The notes beneath the pieces are model-generated. The model had not been told where the DNA came from, did not search any database, and saw only the letters and a list, made by a program, of their open reading frames with translations. Of a stretch of 5,842 bases of DNA, positions 1 to 5,373 are shown in pieces. The DNA is from Alphaproteobacteria bacterium. Its GTDB lineage: Bacteria > Pseudomonadota > Alphaproteobacteria > CBDBCS01 > JAHZLG01. The stretch is taken from the NCBI GenBank assembly GCA_022599995.1, contig JAHZLG010000125.1, positions 1-5,842 of the forward strand, given 5' to 3'. Within the stretch, counting starts at the first letter, position 1; the number at the start of each line of letters is the position of its first letter. A program made the position numbers and the translations under genes.

Positions 1-19
1 AATCCCGTTGGGGTCGCCA
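1..19 (+). tRNA. 3' end of a tRNA, cut by the window edge (Glu or Asp most likely)
   Basis: The first 19 bases fit the 3' end of a tRNA exactly in order and length. AAT (1-3) closes a T loop, CCCGT (4-8) is the 3' strand of a T stem, TGGGGTC (9-15) is the 3' acceptor strand, G16 is the discriminator and CCA (17-19) is encoded. The 5' part lies outside the window, so pairing cannot be tested and the anticodon is unseen. A G discriminator with a G-rich 3' acceptor strand is typical of bacterial tRNA-Glu and tRNA-Asp, and Glu fits best by recollection. A chance match to 19 bases remains possible. Confidence 0.62.
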
Positions 20-83
20 TACTACAAGAATACCTAGCAGCTGATCCGTCAGTGCGGACGTAGATAGCGAGTTGTGCCGAGAT

Positions 84-123
84 AGAGCACCCAAGAGGGC
101 TATAGATAACGCACTTGGGCTCT
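84..123. repeat. Imperfect inverted repeat in the gap after the partial tRNA
   Basis: AGAGCACCCAAG (84-95) pairs with CTTGGGCTCT (114-123) except for a two-base bulge, leaving an 18-base loop. The octamer AGAGCACC recurs directly at 132-139. No T run follows on either strand, so this is not a convincing intrinsic terminator, although it lies where both the tRNA and the minus-strand gene ending at 236 would need one. I see no supported gene in 20-235. Confidence 0.3.
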
Positions 124-235
124 GCGAACAAAGAGCACCTAATATGACTACCTCCGTGACCGATGCACGTCATGCCTCGGTATCCGCCGCCGGCAAGCAC
201 CCGACGCTCATCAGAACCAGTCGAACCTAAGAAAT

Positions 236-1243
236 TCAGCCGAAGACCGTGCGAAAAGCCGCGGCCAGGGGACTGCCCCATCTCTCAATGCGGGCTGGGG
301 TCACGGGATGGATCAGGTCTTGCCGCACCTCGATTGCCATGGCATCGGCTCGAAAGGCGACGCCGTGTCGCTCGCACGTCCAATTGGCACCTGTAATAGC
401 CGAGTAGGGTTGGTTATCACCAATCGCACCGACATTGGCGATACGCAGGGCATCGATCATCGCAAGGGCCCGCGTGGGCTGGTGATTCCACAACACGCCG
501 TAAACCCACGGACGCCCCTGTTCGATGCCGCGCGCACGGTCTGTTTCCAGGCAAGGTGTGCAAGAATGAATCGCCGCAATGCTAGGATAAACCCCATGCC
601 GGGCGTGATGAAGCATCATCGCACGGGTTATGGCGTGGTGATAGGGCTCGTGGAGACGCTCGACGCGCCGAAGACGCTCGGCAACCGTAAGCTGCTGGTT
701 CGCGGGGATCACGACGCCATCAGCCTCTTCGGGCACTGCGTCGGCATCCCCGGGGAGTCGATTCGGGTCAACAACCAAGCGCGAAAAACGGCTAATAACC
801 GCAGAAACATTCAAGGCATTGGCCAACCAACGGGTCATTGCCTCCGCCCCAAGGTCGTAGGCAATGTGGGTTTGCATCACAGCAGACGACAAGCCGAGGG
901 CGTTGGTGTCGGGGTCGGGGCGGGGGTGGGGGTTCGGTGCTGCGTTGTTGCTCGCCCCGTGCTTTGTGTTATGCGGTGCTTTATGCGTTGCGTCTTGGTC
1001 TTCCTTGTGCTTTATCCCTTGCTGTTCGTCGGCACTGCCGCTCGAGCCGTTGCCCACCCAAGCCGGCACGACTGCCGAGGCATGGTCGCAAACCAACAAC
1101 AACGGCAGTGATGGCTTCGTGGCGTCTGAGGAAAGATGCTCGTAGGCCTCAGCCGGTGTTGGCGTGAAGAACAGTCCATGCAGATCATCGGCGGCATGGT
1201 GCGGAGAAACGTGGCTATGCGCTGCGTGGTGGAGGGTGGTCAT
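236..1243 (-). CDS. N-formylglutamate amidohydrolase family protein
   Basis: 335 residues. The family hydrolyses N-formylglutamate, or related N-acyl amino acids, to glutamate and formate, classically at the end of histidine degradation, in the cytoplasm. Family landmarks appear in order: LLLVCDHAS (48-56, the usual metal-site region), HIAYDLGAEA (126-135), SRFSRLVVDPNR (151-162), PEEADGVVIP (171-180), EPYHHAI (199-205), IHSCTP (225-230), GVLWN (249-253), GDNQPYS (275-281) and IEVRQDLI (304-311). Residues 66-114 are an H/K/N/P/D-rich low-complexity insert between the CDHAS block and LGLSSAV, where relatives have a short link. The first 44 residues are His-rich and poorly conserved. The ATG is the only methionine upstream of the core, so the start is plausible but lacks a clear Shine-Dalgarno site. 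No hut genes are adjacent, so the true substrate is open. Confidence 0.9.
   Translation of the reverse strand: MTTLHHAAHSHVSPHHAADDLHGLFFTPTPAEAYEHLSSDATKPSLPLLLVCDHASAVVPAWVGNGSSGSADEQQGIKHKEDQDATHKAPHNTKHGASNNAAPNPHPRPDPDTNALGLSSAVMQTHIAYDLGAEAMTRWLANALNVSAVISRFSRLVVDPNRLPGDADAVPEEADGVVIPANQQLTVAERLRRVERLHEPYHHAITRAMMLHHARHGVYPSIAAIHSCTPCLETDRARGIEQGRPWVYGVLWNHQPTRALAMIDALRIANVGAIGDNQPYSAITGANWTCERHGVAFRADAMAIEVRQDLIHPVTPARIERWGSPLAAAFRTVFG
911..932 (+). other. Potential G-quadruplex (four runs of 4-5 G)
   Basis: Four G runs (911-914, 917-920, 922-926, 928-932) are separated by loops of only 2, 1 and 1 bases, the textbook pattern of a stable G-quadruplex. It lies on the template strand of the amidohydrolase gene, inside its low-complexity insert, where it encodes the Asn/Pro/His/Asp-rich stretch around residues 104-111. 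The fold is predicted from the pattern only. Confidence 0.6.
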
Positions 1244-1263
1244 CTCATCATAACTAACAAATT
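1244..1263. promoter_or_regulatory. 20-bp divergent intergenic spacer with weak -10-like sites
   Basis: Only 20 AT-rich bases separate the start codons of the amidohydrolase (minus) and the Fe-S scaffold (plus). On the minus strand CATAAT (1266-1261) and TATGAT (1252-1247) each match the -10 consensus at five of six bases. A plus-strand CATAAC (1249-1254) matches at four. No convincing -35 box accompanies any of them. Neither gene has a clear Shine-Dalgarno site here. Promoters must therefore overlap the opposite coding region or yield very short or absent leaders. Confidence 0.3.
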
Positions 1264-1776
1264 ATGCCCGAAAAATCACTCTTTCCTCCGCATCAGCTCT
1301 ACGATGGGCGTTTGAAAGCCTGTGCCGCTCGAATCGAAGCACACCCGCTGCCCCTACACCCCCAATGCAGTCACACCCAGACCAACCCGCTGTGTGGCGA
1401 TGTTGTGACCATTGGTGTTGCAAAAAACAGTGCGGGACAGAATGTCTTTGGCACCAAGACACGCGGGTGCTTGCTTTGTCTTGCTGCGGCGACGATTGTC
1501 TGCGAAATCGGCAAGGCGACCTTGCCGCTCTCGTCGTTTGACGCGTGGTTGAGGGCAATGATCGACGCGATTGGCAATCCCTCCCCCGAGGTCGCGACGC
1601 GCGGGGACTCCTTTGGAATCCTTATCAATCAGGTCAACACAAGCACTGCCAGTGACCTAGACGCCCTCATGTACGTTCGGCATTTCCCCCCTCGTCGGCA
1701 GTGTGTGACGTTGCCGTTACAAGTCGCACAGACCGTCGTGGCATCGATCGGTGACGAACCCGAGCGAAGAGGATGA
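1264..1776 (+). CDS. Fe-S cluster assembly scaffold, SufU/IscU (COG0822) family
   Basis: 170 residues. This family holds or transfers nascent Fe-S clusters or sulfur from a cysteine desulfurase, in the cytoplasm. It starts near LYDGRL (12-17), which aligns with the conserved N-terminal helix and supports this ATG. The ligand pattern is intact: NPLCGD (41-46, Cys44 and Asp46), RGCLLC (67-72, Cys69) and RRQCVTLP (144-151, Cys147), which resembles the R-x-x-C-A-T-L-P motif of SufU. Many alphaproteobacterial paralogs, as I recall them, are degenerate at the last site. Cys72 and Cys80 are extra. The long loop at about 104-133 has little recognisable sequence. The gene precedes a SufT-like gene by 60 bases on the same strand, consistent with a two-gene Fe-S operon. 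I give no symbol because SufU and IscU-like paralogs cannot be separated safely. Confidence 0.82.
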   Translation: MPEKSLFPPHQLYDGRLKACAARIEAHPLPLHPQCSHTQTNPLCGDVVTIGVAKNSAGQNVFGTKTRGCLLCLAAATIVCEIGKATLPLSSFDAWLRAMIDAIGNPSPEVATRGDSFGILINQVNTSTASDLDALMYVRHFPPRRQCVTLPLQVAQTVVASIGDEPERRG

Positions 1777-1836
1777 TTGAGACGACGACAGCGCCTGCTT
1801 TGACAGCATCAAAGCTCTGCCCTATGGTTCTTCGCC

Positions 1837-2547
1837 ATGCACGATTCCTCACCCGCACCCGCTGAATCAGACCGCCAGCGCGAACCTGCACCCTTGTTGA
1901 CCGATCCGGTGGCTGCTCCTCTTGGCGATCCCTACAATTTGTCGAGCTGGATGCAACCGGTCGACACCGGCCTCGTTGCAACCGCCAGCCGCGACCAAGA
2001 GGGAATCGAGGGAAACCACTCGACAATGCTCACTGATGATGATGCAGTGCGCGATCTTGATATTCGCACGTGGAATCCGAATGCCGAGGGTGCTTCCCTT
2101 GCCCCCCTTGCCCAGGGCGTGGCAGAGACAATGCACAGCGATTCGCAAACCAGCGTCGATCTTGCCGCTGGTCGTGACCGTGATCACGCCATGCAGTCGG
2201 CGTCCCCCGCCGAGCCATCCGCACGCACCAGCGATGATGATACGACAGCGACACCCGACAACGATGAGATTGTTGCGGCCCTGTCTTCGGTGTTTGACCC
2301 CGAAATTCCCGTCGACATATACTCGCTGGGACTGATCTATGCGGTCGACATCATGCAGCATGATGTCCACCTAACGATGACGCTCACCACCCCCAATTGC
2401 CCGGTCGCGGGCAGCCTGCCGCAGGAAGTCGCCGACACGGTGGTAGCCTGCCCCGGAGTGGAGAACGTGTCAGTAACCCTAACCTTCGATCCGCCTTGGA
2501 CCATCGATTCAATGTCGGATGATGCCCGGCTTGTCCTTGGTTACTAA
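1837..2547 (+). CDS. sufT: SufT-like Fe-S assembly factor (MIP18/DUF59 domain) with acidic N-terminal extension
   Basis: 236 residues as called. Residues 141-236 form a complete MIP18 (DUF59) domain: DPEIPVDIYSLGLIY (154-168), TPNCP with Cys188 (185-189), a GVENVSVTLTFDPPW block (207-221) and a C-terminal MSDDARLVLGY. The tail FDPPW...ARL.LG is typical of SufT proteins, which help mature Fe-S proteins alongside the SUF machinery. Residues 1-140 are rich in Asp, Ser, Ala, Pro and Thr, look disordered and match no domain I know. Standalone SufT proteins are mostly near 100-130 residues. The start is uncertain. No start has a good Shine-Dalgarno site, and in-frame ATGs at 1951, 2026, 2131 and 2191 would shorten the extension without touching the domain. 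The final codons GGT-TAC-TAA form the first unit of a tandem repeat. It probably shares a transcript with the scaffold gene upstream. Confidence 0.85.
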   Translation: MHDSSPAPAESDRQREPAPLLTDPVAAPLGDPYNLSSWMQPVDTGLVATASRDQEGIEGNHSTMLTDDDAVRDLDIRTWNPNAEGASLAPLAQGVAETMHSDSQTSVDLAAGRDRDHAMQSASPAEPSARTSDDDTTATPDNDEIVAALSSVFDPEIPVDIYSLGLIYAVDIMQHDVHLTMTLTTPNCPVAGSLPQEVADTVVACPGVENVSVTLTFDPPWTIDSMSDDARLVLGY

Positions 2548-2759
2548 CCCGCACCGGTGACTCGCCCGCATCGGTTACTCGCCCGCACCGGTGACTTGCC
2601 CGCTTCGGTGACTCGCCCGCTTCGGTGACTTGCCCGCTTCGGTGACTTGCCCGCTTCGGTGACTTGCCCGCTTCGGTGACTTGCCCGCTTCGGTGACTCG
2701 CCCGCTTCGGTGACTTGCCCGCTTCGGTGACTTGCCCGCTTCGGTGACTAATCCGTATC
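2539..2759. repeat. Tandem array of 13 units of 17 bp (minisatellite-like)
   Basis: Thirteen contiguous 17-base units run without gaps. The consensus is GGTGACTTGCCCGCTTC. Units 4 and 6-9, 11 and 12 match it. Units 5 (2607-2623) and 10 (2692-2708) have C for T at position 8. Units 1-3 vary at positions 4, 8-9 and 15-16. Unit 13 (2743-2759) is diverged. The first and last units carry ACTAA where inner ones have ACTTG or ACTCG. Unit 1 contains the last two sense bases-plus-codons and the TAA stop of the sufT-like gene. Each inner unit holds a small inverted repeat, CCG-CTT-CGG. The array lies in the probable 3' untranslated region. A spaced protein-binding role is conceivable, but nothing nearby marks it as a replication origin. 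Confidence 0.97.
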
Positions 2760-2955
2760 AGATGGGAAAATGGCGCGGAAGGCATGCGCGTTCAAAACGC
2801 TGAGAGCGGCCTTGCTTGCCTCGTTGATGTGTCGGTTGCTTAGGCCTTTCTGGTGTCACCCGCATCACATGCCCCGGTGGAGCACGGCAGGCAAGCCGCT
2901 TGTGTTTTCCCCAGTGCGTGCTTAGTTTTCCACCTGCCGATCTATTCTGCCGGTC
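2760..2955. other. Intergenic stretch between the repeat array and tRNA-Thr
   Basis: I see no supported gene here. GCTTGCCT (2814-2821) has an exact inverted copy AGGCAAGC (2889-2896) 67 bases away. Just before the tRNA, TATTCT (2943-2948) matches the -10 consensus at four of six bases and sits at a suitable distance for transcription starting at about 2955. No good -35 box accompanies it, so the tRNA promoter is only tentative. Confidence 0.3.
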
Positions 2956-3027
<72 letters not shown>

Positions 3028-3106
3028 TTGGATTGGCTCTGCCCGAGCGGCATTCAGTCACGCGTCGGAAGAGTGGGGGTGCGGTACCACTGCATACAGA
3101 GATTTG

Positions 3107-3184
3107 CCGCTCAACGAGCGGGCTAGCCTGTGCGTTTGCTGTGCGGATAGCCTGTACATGAGCACGCAGCAGGCTCTTGCCTGC
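3107..3184 (+). promoter_or_regulatory. Hairpin-rich leader region upstream of the ABC transporter operon
   Basis: Several short perfect inverted repeats lie here. CCGCTC-AAC-GAGCGG spans 3107-3121. GGCTAGCC (3121-3128) is palindromic. GCAGGC-TCTT-GCCTGC spans 3169-3184. TAGCCTGT occurs twice (3124-3131 and 3148-3155), and its AGCCTG core can pair with CAGGCT (3170-3175), competing with the last hairpin. GAGCGGCA (3045-3052) can likewise pair with TGCCGCTC (3105-3112). No T run follows the last hairpin, so it is not a classical intrinsic terminator. No clear promoter was found. A regulatory role is inferred only from position and alternative pairing. Confidence 0.3.
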
Positions 3185-3190
3185 CTTGAT

Positions 3191-3253
3191 CTTCCCTCCT
3201 GCCCCCCTCCCCCCCCCTGCCCCCTCCCTCCCCACTTCCCCTCTCCCTTTCTC
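3191..3253 (+). other. Polypyrimidine tract with C9 run upstream of the binding-protein gene
   Basis: 60 of 63 bases are C or T; the exceptions are G3201, G3219 and A3234. It contains C6 (3202-3207), C9 (3209-3217), C5 (3220-3224) and C4 (3230-3233), so the minus strand has four close G runs of four or more and could fold as a G-quadruplex. It ends 45 bases before the ATG at 3299, so it probably lies in the promoter or 5' leader. The C9 run is prone to slippage in replication and sequencing. Confidence 0.75.
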
Positions 3254-3281
3254 AATTTTCGTTTTCGCCGACTCAATCCTT

Positions 3282-3289
3282 AGGAAGGA
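3282..3289 (+). promoter_or_regulatory. Strong ribosome binding site for the binding-protein gene
   Basis: AGGAAGGA sits nine bases before the ATG at 3299. It is the best Shine-Dalgarno site in the window and fixes the start of the binding-protein gene. Confidence 0.85.
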
Positions 3290-3298
3290 TCAACACCA

Positions 3299-4300
3299 AT
3301 GACTGTTTCTTTGTCTCGCTCGTTCAATCGAGCCGCCTCACGACTTGCCCGCGCCACTGTTGTGGCATCGGGTCTTGTGCTCGCCTCGACCTTTGCCGCC
3401 TCTGCGCAACAGGTCACCGTTGCGGTGACCTCAATTGTGGAACATCCTGCCCTCAATGCCGTGCGCGATGGCATCAAGGATTCCTTGGAAAAAGCAGGCT
3501 ACACAGAAGGTGATAATCTTGAATTCGTCTTCGAAACTGCCCAGGGCCAACCAGCCATCGCCAAACAAATTGCCGACCAATTTGTCGGGGAAGAAGCTGA
3601 CGTGTTGGTGGGTATTTCTACTCCCTCTGCGCAAGCACTGATCAGCACGGGGACGCAAATCCCGATCGTGTTCTCCGCCGTGACCGACCCTGTCGGGGCT
3701 GGCATTGTGCCGACCATGGACCCCGCTGGCGGCAATGTTGTCGGTATCAGTGATCTGTCGCCCGTGGCTGCGCAAATCGCCCTGATTGGCAAACTCGTCC
3801 CAGATGTGAAGTCAATCGGCATTGTTGCCAATCCCGGTGAAGACAATTCCCGTACCCTCGTTGCCCTTGCCCGCGCCGCGGCGCTCGAACAAGGTTTCGA
3901 GATTTATGTTGCGGCCGCCAATAGCACCTCACAAGTCTATCAGGCAACCCAATTCCTGGTTGACCGCGTTGATGCTATCTATGTGCCGACCGATAACACT
4001 GCCGCCGCCGCTATCGAGTCGCTGATCTCTGTTGCCAACAGCCGCAAAATCCCTGTGATCAGTGCCGAGACCTCGCAGGTTGAAGCCGGTGCCCTCGCCG
4101 CGGCCGGATTTAACTACTACGATGTCGGTGTGGAAACGGGCGATCTCGTCGTCTCTATCCTCAACGGTGCCAATCCCGGCGAGTTGGCTTCATCGACCGT
4201 GCAACGTACCGAGCTTTACTTGAACGCTCGGGCGGCTTCTGCCCTCGGCATCACCCTTTCCGATGATGTTCTTGCAAGTGCAAAAGAAGTGATTCGATAA
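3299..4300 (+). CDS. ABC transporter substrate-binding protein, ABC_sub_bind (TrpX-like) family
   Basis: 333 residues, a usual length for the family. Residues 1-36 form a signal peptide: Arg-containing N region (R7, R11, R15, R18), hydrophobic core at about 19-33, and an ASA|Q cleavage site after Ala36. There is no lipobox Cys, so a soluble periplasmic protein is expected. Family landmarks follow: EHPALNAVRDGI (48-59), GYTEGDN (67-73), DVLVGISTPSAQAL (101-114), IPIVFSAVTDPVGAG (121-135), GGNVVGISD (144-152), IGIVANPGEDNS (173-184) and a VPTDN segment (229-233). Known relatives bind tryptophan or other small ligands, but the substrate here cannot be inferred. A strong ribosome binding site at 3282 supports the start. 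Downstream are a hairpin terminator, then permease and ATPase genes on the same strand, forming one importer. Confidence 0.93.
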   Translation: MTVSLSRSFNRAASRLARATVVASGLVLASTFAASAQQVTVAVTSIVEHPALNAVRDGIKDSLEKAGYTEGDNLEFVFETAQGQPAIAKQIADQFVGEEADVLVGISTPSAQALISTGTQIPIVFSAVTDPVGAGIVPTMDPAGGNVVGISDLSPVAAQIALIGKLVPDVKSIGIVANPGEDNSRTLVALARAAALEQGFEIYVAAANSTSQVYQATQFLVDRVDAIYVPTDNTAAAAIESLISVANSRKIPVISAETSQVEAGALAAAGFNYYDVGVETGDLVVSILNGANPGELASSTVQRTELYLNARAASALGITLSDDVLASAKEVIR

Positions 4301-4330
4301 GCGCAGGCGCAACCCCACGACCCTTTTCTT

Positions 4331-4370
4331 AAAAGCCCCTCTACTCGTGCAGTGGAGGGGCTTTTGTTGT
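4331..4370 (+). terminator. Intrinsic terminator between the binding-protein and permease genes
   Basis: A 15-pair stem (4331-4345 with 4351-4365; one G-T pair at 4342/4354) encloses the 5-base loop CGTGC. The stem core is GCCCCTC/GAGGGGC, flanked by AAAA/TTTT, and GTTGTT follows. It begins 30 bases after the binding-protein stop codon and lies 87 bases before the permease start. It probably terminates most transcripts after the first gene and may stabilise that mRNA 3' end, leaving partial read-through for the downstream genes. Confidence 0.9.
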
Positions 4371-4452
4371 TCATGCAGGTGTCCCTCGCCTTACGCCCTC
4401 CCTCCGTCGATGCAAGAACCATCGCGGGAACATTCACTGGTCAATCTCACTG

Positions 4453-5373
4453 ATGTCTCTTTTTGCCTTTTTCGGTGCCGTCGAGTTAGGGCTGATCTAT
4501 GCCCCGCTTGCCATCGCCGTGTTGCTGTCCTTTCGGATACTGCACTTTCCTGATCTGACCGTTGATGGGAGCTTTCCGCTTGGCTCGGCGGTTGCGGCGG
4601 CCAGCATCGTCGGCGGACTCGACTATATCACCGCGACAATCCTAGCCTGCTGTGCAGGAGCAATCGCTGGATTCATCACTGCCTACCTGAATCAGCGGTT
4701 TGGCATTCTTCACCTGCTCGCCTCCATTCTCACGATGGTGGCGTCTTTCTCGGTAATCCTGCGCATCATGGGTCGCCCTAACCTGCCCTTGCTCAATCAG
4801 GTTACCCTGCTCACCCCTTTCGCGACCCTCGGCGATAATCTGGGAATAAGCCCGCTCTACAGCAAGTCGTTGGCGGCGTTGTTTATTGTTATCATTGTCG
4901 CGTCTTTGGTCGTGGCCCTGCTCTATACCGAGTGGGGAGTCGTCATGCGCGGGGTCGGCGAAAACCCGAAAATGGCACGCGCCAACGGCATAAGGACGAA
5001 AAACGTGATCTATGCCGGGATGGCACTGTCCAATGCCCTTGCCGCCCTGAGTGGTGCGCTGTTTGCCCAGTGGGTGGGCTTCGCTGATGCCACGCTAGGG
5101 GCAGGCACAATCATTTATGGGCTAGCCGCCGTTATCATCGGAGAAAGCCTTCTGCGGCCGCGTGGGATGTGGCTGGCAGTCATCGCATGCATGGGGGGGA
5201 TGATTCTGTATCGCGTGGCAATTGCCGTTGCCCTGAATGTTGATGCGATTGGATTGAAACCCTCGGATTTGAATTTGGTCACTGCCACCATTGTCGTGCT
5301 TGCGCTGATTCTGCCGAAAACCACGTGGCATCGCCAAATAAAAACCATGCTGTCGCGAGGTCGTGATGCTTGA
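4453..5373 (+). CDS. ABC transporter permease, BPD_transp_2 family
   Basis: 306 residues, an inner-membrane protein with about eight or nine hydrophobic segments (roughly 8-28, 42-58, 60-79, 85-104, 137-158, 185-207, 216-231, 239-262, 273-288). FPDLTVDGSFPLG (32-44) is the hallmark of permeases that partner ABC_sub_bind-type binding proteins. RGVGENPKMARANGI (166-180) is the cytoplasmic loop expected to contact the ATPase. It would form the translocation channel for the ligand captured by the protein encoded at 3299. The N-terminus aligns with the family, supporting this ATG, although no good Shine-Dalgarno site precedes it. Expression must come from read-through of the terminator at 4331 or from an unseen promoter in 4366-4452. 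Its last eight bases overlap the ATPase start. Confidence 0.92.
   Translation: MSLFAFFGAVELGLIYAPLAIAVLLSFRILHFPDLTVDGSFPLGSAVAAASIVGGLDYITATILACCAGAIAGFITAYLNQRFGILHLLASILTMVASFSVILRIMGRPNLPLLNQVTLLTPFATLGDNLGISPLYSKSLAALFIVIIVASLVVALLYTEWGVVMRGVGENPKMARANGIRTKNVIYAGMALSNALAALSGALFAQWVGFADATLGAGTIIYGLAAVIIGESLLRPRGMWLAVIACMGGMILYRVAIAVALNVDAIGLKPSDLNLVTATIVVLALILPKTTWHRQIKTMLSRGRDA

Noticed and set aside
144..230. 28-codon plus-strand open frame (starts MTTSVTDARH) in the first intergenic region
   Set aside because: Very short, no good ribosome binding site or recognisable homolog. It ends 5 bases before the converging amidohydrolase stop and could be chance.
308..1111. Long plus-strand open frame (267 codons) overlapping the amidohydrolase
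   Set aside because: It is antisense to a gene with many conserved family motifs. Its translation resembles no family, as expected for a GC-rich shadow frame.
2539..2759. CRISPR array or plasmid-type replication origin
   Set aside because: The 17-bp units are contiguous with no unique spacers, and no cas, rep, dnaA-box or AT-rich origin features are nearby.
2384..2785. Minus-strand open frame of 133 codons with a 17-residue repeat (SHRSGQVTEAGKSPKRA)
   Set aside because: It is created by the 17-bp tandem array, which repeats in frame every 51 bases and lacks stops on that strand. The rest is antisense to the conserved MIP18 domain. No start signal or known domain supports it.
2770..2925. 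51-codon plus-strand open frame (starts MARKACAFKT) between the repeat array and tRNA-Thr
   Set aside because: No properly spaced Shine-Dalgarno site and no recognisable family. A weakly hydrophobic stretch alone is not enough to call a gene in this composition.
3169..3184. Intrinsic terminator for tRNA-Thr
   Set aside because: The hairpin is perfect but only six pairs and is followed by CTTGATCTTCC rather than a T run, and it lies more than 140 bases after the tRNA.
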